Notes: generated by a model from the letters alone, not told the origin. DNA of 64,000 nucleotides from Hymenobacter psychrophilus (GCF_900107135.1 NZ_FNOV01000011.1:62001-126000), one strand, 5' to 3'. Counted from the first letter of the stretch, positions 32,726 to 41,269 are shown. A program made the numbers and translations.

Positions 32726-34318
32726 TTACGCCCCCACAGCGGCCCGCACGGCCTCGGCGCACCGCTCGCCGTCCATGGCCGCGCTCACGATGCCGCCGGC
32801 GTAGCCCGCGCCCTCGCCGCACGGAAACAGGCCGCGCAGGGTGGGGTGCTCCAGCGTGTCCCGGTCGCGGGGAATGCGCACGGGTGAGGAGGTGCGGCTT
32901 TCCACGCCCACAATCTGGGCCACGTTGGTGGCGTATCCGGGGATTTTGCGCCCGAAGTTGGCAAAGCCCTGGCGCAGGCGCTCGGCCAGCGGCGCGCCCA
33001 GCACCTCATCCATGGGCACCGACACGAGGCCGGGCTGGTAGCTGGTTTCCAGCAGTTGGGCCGAGGTTTTCTTCTTCAGGAAGTCGCCCAGCAGCTGGGC
33101 CGGCGCGCGTTGCGAGTTGCCGGCCAGCTGGCAGGCGCGCTGCTCGATTTGCTGCTGGAGGCGCAAACCGGCCAGCGCGCCGTGCTGGCGCACATCCATA
33201 TCGGCCAGCTCCACGGCGGCCACGATGCCCGAGTTGGCGAACCGCGAGTCGCGGCGGCTGGGGCTCATGCCGTTTACCACCACCTCGCCGGGGGCCGTGG
33301 CGGCCGGCACGATGAAGCCGCCCGGACACATGCAGAACGAAAACACGCCCCGCTGCTCGTTATCCACCTGGGTCTGGTGCACCAGCGCATACGAAGCGGC
33401 CGGCAGCGGGCCGCGGTCGGGGCGGCGGTACTGGGCCTGGTCGATGAGCTGCTGGGGGTGCTCGACGCGCACGCCCAGCGCGAAGGGCTTGGCCTCGATG
33501 AGCACGCCCCGGCGGTGCAGCAGTTCGTAGATGTCGCGGGCCGAGTGGCCGGTGGCCAGAATCACGGCGTCGGCCGTCAGCTCCTGGCCGGTGGTCGTTA
33601 CCACCCCGCGCAGGCGGTTTTCGGTGATAAGCAGGTCATCGACCCGCGTTTCAAACAGCACCTGCCCGCCGGCTTCCCGCACCGAGTCGCGCAGGGCGGC
33701 CACTACGGCCGGCAGCTTGTTGGTGCCGATGTGGGGGTGGGCATCGACCAATATATCGGGGGTGGCGCCGTGCTGCACCAGCAGCCGCAGAATGCGCTGC
33801 ACGTCGCCGCGCTTGGTGGCCCGGGTGTACAGCTTGCCATCGGAATACGTGCCGGCCCCGCCCTCGCCGAAGCAGTAGTTGGAATCGGGGTTCACGACGT
33901 GCTCCTTGTTGATGGCGGCCAAATCGCGGCGGCGGGTGCGCACGTCCTTGCCGCGCTCCACCACCACGGGCCGGATGCCCAGCTCTATGGCCCGCAGCGC
34001 CGCGAACAGCCCGGCTGGTCCGGCGCCCACAATCAGCACCGTACGCTGGGCCTGGCTCACGTTGGGGTAGCGGAACCAGGGGCCAAACAAGTCGGCGGGT
34101 GGGGCTTGGCGGTAAATGTCGGCCCGCAGGCGCACCAGCGGCTGGCGGCCCCGGGCATCGACCGAGCGCTTGCGCAGGTGCACGAAATCGGCCTGGCCGG
34201 GGCGCAGGCCGGCGGCGGCGAGCAGGGCTTCGTAGCGGGCCAGCTCGTCGTAGGCCTGTTCGGGGGGCAGCAGCAGCTCAATTTCCTGAGCGGCGGCGGA
34301 AGGAAGGGTAGCGGGCAT
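32726..34318 (-). CDS. NAD(P)/FAD-dependent dehydrogenase (COG2509 type)
   Basis: 530 residues. The FAD dinucleotide motif VLIVGAGPAGLFAALRAIEL starts near 93; GEGGAGTYSDGKL (~150) and ILATGHSARDIYELL (~268) are characteristic of the uncharacterised FAD-dependent family COG2509, and LFPCGEGAGYAGGIVSAAMDG near the C-terminus closes the FAD site. The first 90 residues form a small alpha-beta domain typical of this family. Cytoplasmic; electron acceptor and substrate unknown. A TATCTTTG -7 box (34354-34361) lies 36 bases upstream of the start. Confidence 0.92.
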   Translation of the reverse strand: MPATLPSAAAQEIELLLPPEQAYDELARYEALLAAAGLRPGQADFVHLRKRSVDARGRQPLVRLRADIYRQAPPADLFGPWFRYPNVSQAQRTVLIVGAGPAGLFAALRAIELGIRPVVVERGKDVRTRRRDLAAINKEHVVNPDSNYCFGEGGAGTYSDGKLYTRATKRGDVQRILRLLVQHGATPDILVDAHPHIGTNKLPAVVAALRDSVREAGGQVLFETRVDDLLITENRLRGVVTTTGQELTADAVILATGHSARDIYELLHRRGVLIEAKPFALGVRVEHPQQLIDQAQYRRPDRGPLPAASYALVHQTQVDNEQRGVFSFCMCPGGFIVPAATAPGEVVVNGMSPSRRDSRFANSGIVAAVELADMDVRQHGALAGLRLQQQIEQRACQLAGNSQRAPAQLLGDFLKKKTSAQLLETSYQPGLVSVPMDEVLGAPLAERLRQGFANFGRKIPGYATNVAQIVGVESRTSSPVRIPRDRDTLEHPTLRGLFPCGEGAGYAGGIVSAAMDGERCAEAVRAAVGA

Positions 34319-34353
34319 AAGGCAGGGGAAAGGGAGTTATCCTTTTACGCCCG

Positions 34354-34361
34354 CAAAGATA
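34354..34361 (-). promoter_or_regulatory. Candidate -7 promoter box for the FAD protein
   Basis: TATCTTTG on the minus strand, exact TAnnTTTG, 36 bases before the start codon and between it and the thioesterase stop. Confidence 0.55.
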
Positions 34362-34377
34362 CGCGCCCGCGGCCGGC

Positions 34378-34794
34378 CTACGCTACCGGTTCGGGCCGCA
34401 TTTCAGGCGGCAGAATGGCCACCGGGCGCTTGTCCTCATCAATGGCCACGAAGGTGAACAGGCCCGACACGGCCCGGTGGCGGTCTTCGGAGTACATCTG
34501 CTCCACAAATAATTCTACCCGCACCTTCAGGCTGGTGCGGCCCACGTGCTCGACGCGGCCAATGAGCTCAACCAGTGTGCCGCCGGGAATGGGGTGGGTG
34601 AAATCGACTTTATCGGAGGAAACCGTGACCATTTTCAGGCGCGAGAAACGGGTGGCCGTGATGAAGGCTACCTCGTCCATCAGGTGCAGCGTGGTGCCGC
34701 CGAACAGGGTGTCGTAGTGGTTGGTGGTGTTGGGGAAAACCGCTTTGAAAATGCGGGTTTCGGCGCGGCTGATTTTTTCGGCGAGCGTGAGCAT
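34378..34794 (-). CDS. Acyl-CoA thioesterase (hotdog fold)
   Basis: 138 residues, hotdog-fold thioesterase of the YciA/acyl-CoA hydrolase group. FPNTTNHYDTLFGGTTLHLMDE is the substrate loop and central helix with the catalytic Asp, followed by VDFTHPIPGGTLVELIGRV and GLFTFVAIDED. Hydrolyses acyl-CoA in the cytoplasm. It is shorter than its paralogue at 5938-6489 because the C-terminal extension is absent. It is the first gene downstream of a cobalamin riboswitch (35008-35200) on the same strand, at 214 bases, an unexpected target for B12 control. Confidence 0.93.
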   Translation of the reverse strand: MLTLAEKISRAETRIFKAVFPNTTNHYDTLFGGTTLHLMDEVAFITATRFSRLKMVTVSSDKVDFTHPIPGGTLVELIGRVEHVGRTSLKVRVELFVEQMYSEDRHRAVSGLFTFVAIDEDKRPVAILPPEMRPEPVA

Positions 34795-34881
34795 AAGCAG
34801 GATATGGAAGAGAAGGGGTGGCGGAAAAAAAACCTTCCCGGCCCGGTTTCCGGCGTGCCCCAGCTACCCGGTTTCCCCTGC

Positions 34882-34965
34882 TGAATACTGCGCACCCGGT
34901 TATGCCGGCGCTGGCCATCCGGCATAACCGGCTAGGCGCGCGCCGCTGGCCCGCCGCGGTATTCA
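34882..34965. repeat. Two-tier inverted repeat between riboswitch and thioesterase
   Basis: Perfect 13-nt arms CCGGTTATGCCGG (34896-34908) and its complement (34919-34931), enclosed by an outer pair TGAATACTGCG (34882-34892) and CGCGGTATTCA (34955-34965) with one G-U. On the minus strand it lies after the aptamer; no T run follows it directly, though an eight-T run occurs further on (34829-34836). Confidence 0.7.
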
Positions 34966-35007
34966 ACAAGGCACCCAGGTCGCGGGGTGGCCTTATCATC
35001 ATAAGCG

Positions 35008-35200
35008 GCGGGCAGGTCTCCTGACTCGGGCCTGCCTCCCCGCCCTTCTCGCCCGCCGAAGCAAACAATGGGCAACGTGGGGAGGCGTTGCCGCCGAAGC
35101 GGCCGGCCCTCACAGTAGCGCGTCTGTCCGGGAGTTGCACCCGGTTCCCTCTTAAGGCCCCACCCGAAAGCGTAGCCACCAACCGCTCATCTGACCTGAA
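35008..35200 (-). promoter_or_regulatory. Cobalamin (B12) riboswitch
   Basis: Read on the minus strand, 35166 back to 35011 shows the conserved cobalamin aptamer: GGGTGGGGCCTTAAGAGGGA, then the core GGTGCAACTCCCGGACAG (about 35124-35141), CGCGCTACTGTGAG and, at the 3' end, the B12 box AGTCAGGAGACCTGCC (35011-35026 on the plus strand as its complement). It is preceded by a TACCTTCG promoter-like box. Such aptamers bind adenosylcobalamin and repress B12 synthesis, transport or B12-independent isozymes. The gene next downstream is an acyl-CoA thioesterase; no B12 gene is in the window. Confidence 0.9.
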
Positions 35201-35219
35201 AAACAGACAGAGAACGGGG

Positions 35220-35227
35220 CGAAGGTA
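35220..35227 (-). promoter_or_regulatory. Promoter-like -7 box upstream of the riboswitch
   Basis: TACCTTCG on the minus strand, one base from TAnnTTTG, about 20 bases upstream of the aptamer's 5' end. Confidence 0.45.
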
Positions 35228-35375
35228 GGTCGAAATCTACCGTTCTGGCTAAGGCAACGGCAAGGCAGTAGTGGCTCTGGAGCAACCAATCGATAAACTT
35301 AGGGTATACTTATTGCTCCAAGCGGACCTGCCGGCTACTGGTGCCGGCCCCCCGTGCCTTACCCGACCGCTGCTT

Positions 35376-35942
35376 ATGCCCGTCATCCACACGCCTTCCG
35401 GGCGGAATTTTTCGGCCCCCCTGCTACTCGCACTGCTGGGGCTGGCTTTTCACCTGACCTCCTGCTCGGAGCCCGATTCCCCGGCCACTACCGAAAAAGC
35501 GGCCCGGCCCAGCCCGGCGGCCACCGTGTCGGCTACCGTGGCCGGCGGCGCTACGTTCGCCATCCGCTACAGCCGGCCCTCGGCCAATGAGCGCAAGGTA
35601 ATGGGTGGGCTCGTGCCCTACGGTCAGGTATGGCGCACGGGGGCCAACGAGGCCACCACGTTCACCGTCGATAAGCCTGTACGGGTGCAGGGCCGTCCGC
35701 TGCCGGCCGGCAAGTACGCCCTGTTCACCATCCCGCAGGCAAAGGAGTGGACCATCATTTTCAACAGCCAGCCCAACCAGTGGGGGGCCTACGAGTACGA
35801 GCCCACCCGCGACACGCTGCGCGTGCCGGCCCCGGTTTCGACGCTCCCCCAGCGCCTGGAGCAGTTCACCATCACGGCCGATAAATCGGGCGAAGTGAAT
35901 ATTGGCTGGGAAAATACGCAGGCTACGTTTAAGGTTGAGTAG
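35376..35942 (+). CDS. DUF2911 domain lipoprotein
   Basis: 188 residues from the Met at 35376, which begins a lipoprotein signal ending LTSC (about residue 29). The C-terminal ~140 residues match DUF2911: FAIRYSRPSANERKVMGGLV, PYGQVWRTGANEATTFT, ...VQGRPLPAGKYALFTIP and FNSQPNQWGAYEYEPTRDTL. Function unknown; exported in Bacteroidota. An upstream frame to 35271 is not signal-like. A long inverted repeat follows the gene. Confidence 0.92.
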   Translation: MPVIHTPSGRNFSAPLLLALLGLAFHLTSCSEPDSPATTEKAARPSPAATVSATVAGGATFAIRYSRPSANERKVMGGLVPYGQVWRTGANEATTFTVDKPVRVQGRPLPAGKYALFTIPQAKEWTIIFNSQPNQWGAYEYEPTRDTLRVPAPVSTLPQRLEQFTITADKSGEVNIGWENTQATFKVE

Positions 35943-35972
35943 TAGTTAGAGTAGCTGAGACTAACGCCGTTT

Positions 35973-36092
35973 AGGAAGTTAAAACAACGTCATGCTGAGC
36001 TTGTCGAAGCATCTCTACCGCTTCGTTGAACGACTGTAGCGAAGCGGTAGAGATACTTCGACAAGCTCAGTATGACGTTGTTTTAACTTCCT
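35973..36092. repeat. Long inverted repeat (53-nt arms), GTCATGCTGAGC family
   Basis: Arms 35973-36025 and 36040-36092 pair with two mismatches around 14 bases, between the convergent DUF2911 and tryptophan dioxygenase genes. Its inner arm GAAGCATCTCTACCGCTTCG is nearly identical to that of the element at 37132. Confidence 0.9.
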
Positions 36093-36114
36093 GCAACAGT
36101 TTCAGCATCAATCA

Positions 36115-37101
36115 CTACTCGCCGCCCAGCACGCTTTCCACCCAGCCCTTGCCCCAGTCGGCTAGTTCGGTGGCGGTCCAGAGCTGGGGGTAGAAGATGC
36201 GGCGCTGGAACTTGGGCGGCAGGTACTGCTGCCAGTTGGTGCCGCCGGTGGCCGCAATGGCATCGGGGTTGCGTTCGAGGTAGCGGACGGCCGATTTGTA
36301 GTGCATCAGGGGCCAGTTCACGTTCACGTTCACATCGAGCTGGCGCAGCTGGTGCAGCAGGCGCGGGTGCTGCCGGCCCTCGGGGCTCTCGGGCAGGCGC
36401 TGCACCACGGCCCAGAGGTTGCGCTGGGTGTACTGGCGGGCAAAGTCGTTGAGCTGAGCGGTGTATTTCTTCTCAAACTCGGTGAGGGTAAGGGCCTTGG
36501 CACCGGTTTCGACTACCGTGGCGCCCGATTTCCAATAGATGCAGCCCAGCAACTCTTCGTGGGCGGCGGCCTCGCCCAGCAGGCGGCGCTGCTCCTCGGG
36601 CACCAGGTTGCTCAGGGCAGTGCTGGCCAGCTCAATCATGCGGTACTGCACGCTCTGGAAGCCCGAGGCCGGCATCAGGGCCAGCCGGAACTCCAGAAAC
36701 TGCTGCTTGTCCATGCCATCTACCATCACATCGAACGAGTCGATCAGGTTCTCGAAGTAGCGGTTGATGCGGCCCACGCGCAGCACCACTTCCTTTACAG
36801 TAGGCGCAGTCAGGTTGCCGAGCTGCTCGTACTCGCAGAGGCAGAGCTTGAAGTACAGCTCCGTAATCTGGTGGTAGATGATGAAAATCTGCTCGTCGGG
36901 AATCTCGGTGCGCGGGCGTTGCAAACTCAGCAGCGTTTCGAGCTGGATGTAGTCCCAGTAACCAAGGTAGCGGGTGTGGTAGTAGCCTTCGAGGTAGGCG
37001 GTTAGGTCCTGGTCGTCGGCAGCGTAGCGCTGCTGCAGGCGCTGCAGCTGCTCGAGCACGGCGGGCGAGAAGTCGGTGGGAGTGGGGGCGGGGGTTTCCA
37101 T
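36115..37101 (-). CDS. kynA: Tryptophan 2,3-dioxygenase
   Basis: 328 residues. Haem enzyme that opens the indole ring of L-tryptophan to N-formylkynurenine, first step of the kynurenine route. TDO hallmarks: YWDYIQLETLLSLQ (~47-60), FIIYHQITELYFKL (~74-87; the distal His), FLEFRLALMPASGFQS with the substrate-contact Arg and RYFENLI, and near the C-terminus MHYKSAVRYLERN holding the proximal His, then ATGGTNWQQYL (family GTGG). No kynU, kynB or kynMO homologue is adjacent. Divergent from the serine deaminase gene with a large palindrome between them. Confidence 0.93.
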   Translation of the reverse strand: METPAPTPTDFSPAVLEQLQRLQQRYAADDQDLTAYLEGYYHTRYLGYWDYIQLETLLSLQRPRTEIPDEQIFIIYHQITELYFKLCLCEYEQLGNLTAPTVKEVVLRVGRINRYFENLIDSFDVMVDGMDKQQFLEFRLALMPASGFQSVQYRMIELASTALSNLVPEEQRRLLGEAAAHEELLGCIYWKSGATVVETGAKALTLTEFEKKYTAQLNDFARQYTQRNLWAVVQRLPESPEGRQHPRLLHQLRQLDVNVNVNWPLMHYKSAVRYLERNPDAIAATGGTNWQQYLPPKFQRRIFYPQLWTATELADWGKGWVESVLGGE

Positions 37102-37131
37102 AGGCAGGCGTAAAGGTACTTGTTAGTGAAT

Positions 37132-37258
37132 AGTGAATAGTGCGGTACGTCATTCTGAGCGTAGTCGAAGAATCTCTACCGCTTCGTTGAGCTCTTCTTA
37201 CAACGGAGCGGTAGAGATTCTTCGACTACGCTCAGAATGACGTACCGCACTATTCACT
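37132..37258. repeat. Long inverted repeat (58-nt arms) between divergent genes, GTCATTCTGAGC family
   Basis: Arms 37132-37189 and 37201-37258 pair with one mismatch around 11 bases. Unlike most elements here it lies between two divergent starts (37101 minus, 37292 plus), where no terminator is needed. It carries ACGTCATTCTGAGCG and GAATCTCTACCGCTTCGTTG, the same core as 35973-36025, and is flanked by repeats of GTGAATAGTGAATAG. Confidence 0.92.
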
Positions 37259-37291
37259 GTTCGTTCTTCACTGTTCACTACTTTTACCCCC

Positions 37292-37972
37292 ATGGCAGAG
37301 AAATCGAGTATTTTTGATATGATTGGGCCGGTGATGATTGGGCCCAGCTCCTCGCACACGGCGGGCGTGGTGCGCATTGCGCGGGCCGCTATCCGCATTC
37401 TGGGCAGCAGCCCCACGCACGCCGTCATCACGTTCTACAACTCGTTTGCCCGCACCTACGAGGGCCACGGCTCCGACCGCGCCATTGTGGCCGGGCTGCT
37501 GGGCATGAACACCGACGACGTGCGCATCCGCGAGGCCTTGGACCACGCCAAGGCGGCCGGCCTGAGCTACACGTTCCAGGGCGTGGGCAACGCCTCCACC
37601 ATGCATCCCAACACCATCCGGCTGCAGCTGCGCGACGAGCGCACGGGCGGGGCCGTAGAGGTGGTCGGCCAGAGCCGGGGCGGTGGCGTTATCCGCATTG
37701 TGGAGGTCGATGGCTTCCCGGCCGATTTTTCGGCCTCGCTGCACACGCTCATCATCGATGCCGACGACGAGGTGGGATCCATTGCCTTCATTGCCTCCGT
37801 CATCTCGCGCGACGACTGCAACATTGCCACCATGTCCGTTTCGCGGCGGGGCAAGCACGAAGCGGCCCGGCAGTTCATCGAAATCGACTCCGACCTGCGC
37901 CCCATCACGCTCGAATACCTGCGCCAGCTGCGCTGGGTACACCGCCTGATTGATATTCCGGCCCTGGATTAG
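37292..37972 (+). CDS. sdaAB: L-serine dehydratase (ammonia-lyase), iron-sulfur type, beta subunit
   Basis: 226 residues. Together with the alpha subunit, which is not in the window, it deaminates L-serine to pyruvate and ammonia. IFDMIGPVMIGPSSSHTAG is the classical N-terminal signature of the beta domain; the C-terminal ~70 residues (SLHTLIIDADDEVGSIAFIA ... RDDCNIATMSVSR) form an ACT regulatory domain. Stops before a heptad-repeat hairpin. Its promoter must lie in or beside the 127-base palindrome upstream. Confidence 0.92.
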   Translation: MAEKSSIFDMIGPVMIGPSSSHTAGVVRIARAAIRILGSSPTHAVITFYNSFARTYEGHGSDRAIVAGLLGMNTDDVRIREALDHAKAAGLSYTFQGVGNASTMHPNTIRLQLRDERTGGAVEVVGQSRGGGVIRIVEVDGFPADFSASLHTLIIDADDEVGSIAFIASVISRDDCNIATMSVSRRGKHEAARQFIEIDSDLRPITLEYLRQLRWVHRLIDIPALD

Positions 37973-37979
37973 TCTTTTG

Positions 37980-38085
37980 AGCTGTTAGCTGATAGCTGAT
38001 AGCTGTTAGCTGATAGCTATTAGCTGATAGCTTCCGTTTTTTCAGCTAACAGCTAACAGCTAACAGCTAACAGCTAACAGCTAAG
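37980..38085. repeat. Heptad tandem repeats forming an inverted repeat
   Basis: Left block (37980-38031) has about seven units of AGCTGTT/AGCTGAT/AGCTATT; right block (38043-38085) has six units of AGCTAAC, complementary to the AGCTGTT-type units. The two 7-bp arrays can pair as a long hairpin with loop CTTCCGTTTTTTCA. Between sdaAB and the TolC promoter. Confidence 0.85.
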
Positions 38086-38120
38086 CACTCACGGCTTAAA
38101 ATGGGGTGTTGGTTGATTGG

Positions 38121-38153
38121 TTTGGTCGATATAGCGGGCAATCAATACCTTTG
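38121..38153 (+). promoter_or_regulatory. Promoter of the TolC-HlyD operon
   Basis: TTTG at 38121-38124 (-33 box) and TACCTTTG at 38146-38153 (-7 box), spacer 21 bases: matches the Bacteroidota consensus TTTG / TAnnTTTG at proper spacing. Predicted start of transcription near 38160, about 78 bases upstream of the ATG. Confidence 0.72.
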
Positions 38154-38237
38154 GCCCAACGGCTCCGGGCCGCAGCTTTCGTAGCCGCGCCGGGTTGCGA
38201 CCCCGCTTTTCGCCTTCGTCCTTTATTTTCTTTGTTT

Positions 38238-39761
38238 ATGAAGCGTTTCTACTGGTTGCTACTGAGTGCCGCCACTGTGGCCCCGCTGGCGGCCCGGGCC
38301 CAGACCACGCCCATGCAGCCGCCCGCCGGCACGCTGCCCTCCGCCGCGCCGACCGGGCCCTGGAGCCTGCAGGGAGCCGTCGACTACGCCCTGACCCACA
38401 ACCTGAACGTGCGCCAGAGCCAGCTGCAGGCCCAGAACATCGACGCCACGCTGCTGCAAAGCCGGGCCGCGCTGCTGCCCTCAGTCAACCTCAACGGCAG
38501 CCAGGTCTGGAACTACGGTACCACCATCAACCCGCTGACCAACGTTTTCCAGAGCCAGACCACGCGCAACAATAACTTCTCGGCCGCGTCGCAGGTCACG
38601 CTCTTTTCGGGTTTCCAGCTGCGCAATACCATTCGCCGCAACGCGCTCGACTACGAGGCGGCCCTGAGCGACGTGGAGAAGGCCCGCAACGACTTGTCGC
38701 TCAACGTGGCCTCGGCCTACCTGCAGATGCTGCTGGCCCAGGAGCTGGTGCGCACCAACGAAATACGGTCGGCCAGCACCCAGCTACAGGTCGAGCAAAG
38801 CCAGAAGCTGCTGAAAGCCGGCGCGGTGGCCGAAAGCAACCTGCTCGACAGTCAGGCCCAGCTTTCCACCGATCAGCTCAACGTTATCACGGCCCAGAAC
38901 CAGCTGGCCATTGCCAAAATCCAGCTGGCCCAGCTACTTAATCTCGATGAGGCCGCCAGCCAGGCTCTCACCATCGAAGCGCCCGAGCTGGCCGCCCCCG
39001 ACGAAAACGCGCTGGCCGATGTGGCCCCGGGCGAGGTGTTTCTGACCGCCCAGGCCCGCCAGCCCGAAATTAAGGCCGCCGAACTGCGCGTACAAAGCAG
39101 CCTGCGCGGCGTGGAGCTGGCCCGCGGGGCTTATTACCCACGCCTGACGTTCGGAGCCAGTATTTTCACGGGCTATTCCTCCCTCTACACGCTGCCCGTT
39201 ACCAGTTTCGACTCGGCACAGGTGGTGCTGCCAATTTTCCCAATTGACCCCGTCACCGGCCTGCCTTCCACCACGCCGGCCCCGTTGGTGGCCCTCACGC
39301 CCTTCCAGCCGATAGTGCGTCGTAGTTCCGAAAACGTATCGTACTTCACCCAGCTCGACAACAACCTGGGTAAAAACCTGCAATTCAACCTGCAGATTCC
39401 GATTCTCAATGGTCTGCAGGTCCGCACCAATGTGCAGCGGGCCAAAATAAACCAGCAGCTGGCCGAGGTGCGCTCCGAACAGGCCCGGCTGGCGTTGCGC
39501 CAGACCATCGAGCAGTCGTACGCCGATGCGCTGGCTGCCCAGCGCCAGTACTTGGCCTCCAGCCGGCAGGTAGAGGCGCTTACGCTGGCTTACCGCAACG
39601 CCGAAATTCGCTTCAATAACGGCCTGCTCAACGGCACCGAGTTCAACATCGCCAAAAACAACCTCACGGCCGCCGAATCGAGTATGATTCAGGCCAAGTA
39701 CAGCTTCGTGTTCCGCCGCAAAGTCCTCGATTTCTATCAGGGCCGGCCGATTTCGTTGTAA
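38238..39761 (+). CDS. TolC-family outer membrane efflux protein
   Basis: 507 residues from the Met at 38238, which begins the signal peptide MKRFYWLLLSAATVAPLAARAQ. Two related halves of long helices with the TolC barrel strands: SLQGAVDYALTHNLNVRQSQLQAQNIDATLLQSRA begins the first half, and LQIPILNGLQVRTNVQRAKINQQLAEV begins the second. Forms the trimeric outer-membrane channel for a tripartite exporter. It precedes the HlyD-type adaptor by 119 bases, and no inner-membrane pump gene is nearby. The promoter TTTG-21-TACCTTTG at 38121-38153 fits. Confidence 0.93.
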   Translation: MKRFYWLLLSAATVAPLAARAQTTPMQPPAGTLPSAAPTGPWSLQGAVDYALTHNLNVRQSQLQAQNIDATLLQSRAALLPSVNLNGSQVWNYGTTINPLTNVFQSQTTRNNNFSAASQVTLFSGFQLRNTIRRNALDYEAALSDVEKARNDLSLNVASAYLQMLLAQELVRTNEIRSASTQLQVEQSQKLLKAGAVAESNLLDSQAQLSTDQLNVITAQNQLAIAKIQLAQLLNLDEAASQALTIEAPELAAPDENALADVAPGEVFLTAQARQPEIKAAELRVQSSLRGVELARGAYYPRLTFGASIFTGYSSLYTLPVTSFDSAQVVLPIFPIDPVTGLPSTTPAPLVALTPFQPIVRRSSENVSYFTQLDNNLGKNLQFNLQIPILNGLQVRTNVQRAKINQQLAEVRSEQARLALRQTIEQSYADALAAQRQYLASSRQVEALTLAYRNAEIRFNNGLLNGTEFNIAKNNLTAAESSMIQAKYSFVFRRKVLDFYQGRPISL

Positions 39762-39880
39762 GGTCCTGGGTGAGCCGCTGCTCATGATGCGTTTGCGCAG
39801 CGTGTGCAGCGGCTGCCACTCGAGCTTCAGCCAAGATTCCAACACTCCCAGACCCTCCCCAGACTCCAACAACCCCCGAT

Positions 39881-41269
39881 ATGAAAAACAATCGTACCCT
39901 GTATATCCTGCTGGCCGTGCTGGCGGTGGCGCTTGTCGGTTACATAGTGGCCAAGAAGCAGGGCTGGATTGGCCAGCCGGCGGGCACCGAGGTGCTGGCC
40001 GCCGCAGCCGCCCCTACCACCATCGTGGAAAAGGTAAGTGCCTCGGGCAAGGTGCAGCCCGAAACCGAAGTCAATATATCCCCCGACGTGTCGGGCGAAA
40101 TCACGGAGCTGTACGTGGAAGAGGGCGACTCGGTGAAGAAAGGCCAGCTGCTGCTGCGCATCCGGCCCGATAACTACCAGGCCGTAGTGAGCCAGCAGAG
40201 CGCCGTAGTGGGCACCCAGCAGGCCAACGTGGCCCAGACCCGCGCCCGCCTGCAGCAGCTGCTGGCCAGCGCCCGGCAGACCGAGCTTACGTACCGCCGC
40301 AATGCCTCGCTCTACAAGCAGAAGGTAATTTCGCAGGCCGACTACGAGGCCAGCAAAGCCGCCTACGACGCTTCGCAGGAAGAAATTAACTCGGCCCGCC
40401 AGAGCATCCGCGGGGCCCAGAGCAGCGTCCGCTCGGCCCAGGCCGGCCTGGAAGACGCCCGCCGCAACCTCGACAAAACCACCATTTATTCGCCCGTAAG
40501 CGGCACCGTGAGCAAGCTCAACGTGAAGAAGGGCGAGCGGGTAGTGGGCACCAGCCAGATGGCGGGTACCGAAATCATGCGCATTGCCAACCTGCGCGAA
40601 ATGGAAGTGCGGGTGAGCGTGAATGAAAACGACATCATCAACGTGACCCTGGGCGACTCGGCCGATGTGGAAGTGGACAGCTACTCCAGCCAGGACCAGC
40701 GGTTTAAGGGCGTGGTAACCAGCATTGCCAACACGGCCAAAGACGCGCTGACGGCCGAGGCCGTAACCGAATTTGAGGTGAAAATCCGGCTGTTGCCTTC
40801 CTCCTACGAGAACCTGCTGCAGGCCAAGCCCGGCCGCCGGGTGGTGCCCTTCCGCCCCGGCATGACGGCCTCGGTCGATATCATCACCAACCGTAAAAGC
40901 AACGTGCTGAGCGTGCCGCTGGCCGCCGTAACCACCCGTACCGACAGCACCAAAACGGCATCGGCCGCCCCGGAAGGCGGGGCTAAAGCCGCCGCCAAAA
41001 CCGAAGGCGCCACCGCCGGCCTGCAGGCCGCCCCCCAGGAAGTGGTGTTCCTGCTGCGCAACGGCAAGGCCGTGATGACGCCCGTGAAAACCGGCATCAG
41101 CGACTTCCAGAACATCGAAATCATCAGCGGTATTCAGGCCGGCGACCAAGTGGCCAGCGGCCCGTTCCGGGCCGTGTCCAAGACCCTGAAAGACGGGGCT
41201 CTTGTCGTCATCAAGGATGCCAAAAGCCTCAACAAGGAAGCCCTGAAAGAGGACGCGCCGGCGGAGTAA
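39881..41269 (+). CDS. Periplasmic adaptor subunit (HlyD/MacA-like)
   Basis: 462 residues. One N-terminal membrane anchor (LYILLAVLAVALVGYIVA, ~6-24) then lipoyl/biotinyl-like half (ISPDVSGEITELYVEEGDSVKKGQLLLRI, ~67-95), a Gln/Ala-rich coiled-coil hairpin (about 100-190), second lipoyl half (TIYSPVSGTVSKLNVKKGERV, ~195-215) and barrel and membrane-proximal domains. Bridges an inner-membrane pump and the TolC protein just upstream. It has the look of a MacA-type adaptor, but no MacB or RND pump is within the window, so the transporter must be elsewhere or in the next part of the genome. Confidence 0.92.
   Translation: MKNNRTLYILLAVLAVALVGYIVAKKQGWIGQPAGTEVLAAAAAPTTIVEKVSASGKVQPETEVNISPDVSGEITELYVEEGDSVKKGQLLLRIRPDNYQAVVSQQSAVVGTQQANVAQTRARLQQLLASARQTELTYRRNASLYKQKVISQADYEASKAAYDASQEEINSARQSIRGAQSSVRSAQAGLEDARRNLDKTTIYSPVSGTVSKLNVKKGERVVGTSQMAGTEIMRIANLREMEVRVSVNENDIINVTLGDSADVEVDSYSSQDQRFKGVVTSIANTAKDALTAEAVTEFEVKIRLLPSSYENLLQAKPGRRVVPFRPGMTASVDIITNRKSNVLSVPLAAVTTRTDSTKTASAAPEGGAKAAAKTEGATAGLQAAPQEVVFLLRNGKAVMTPVKTGISDFQNIEIISGIQAGDQVASGPFRAVSKTLKDGALVVIKDAKSLNKEALKEDAPAE

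Noticed and set aside
33056..34717. 553-codon plus-strand open frame opposite the FAD protein and thioesterase
   Set aside because: It runs antisense across two recognised genes and translates to Gly/Ala/His/Arg-rich sequence with no fold.
37980..38085. Possible CRISPR array
   Set aside because: Units are only 7 bp, adjacent without spacers, and in inverted blocks; no cas gene is in the window.
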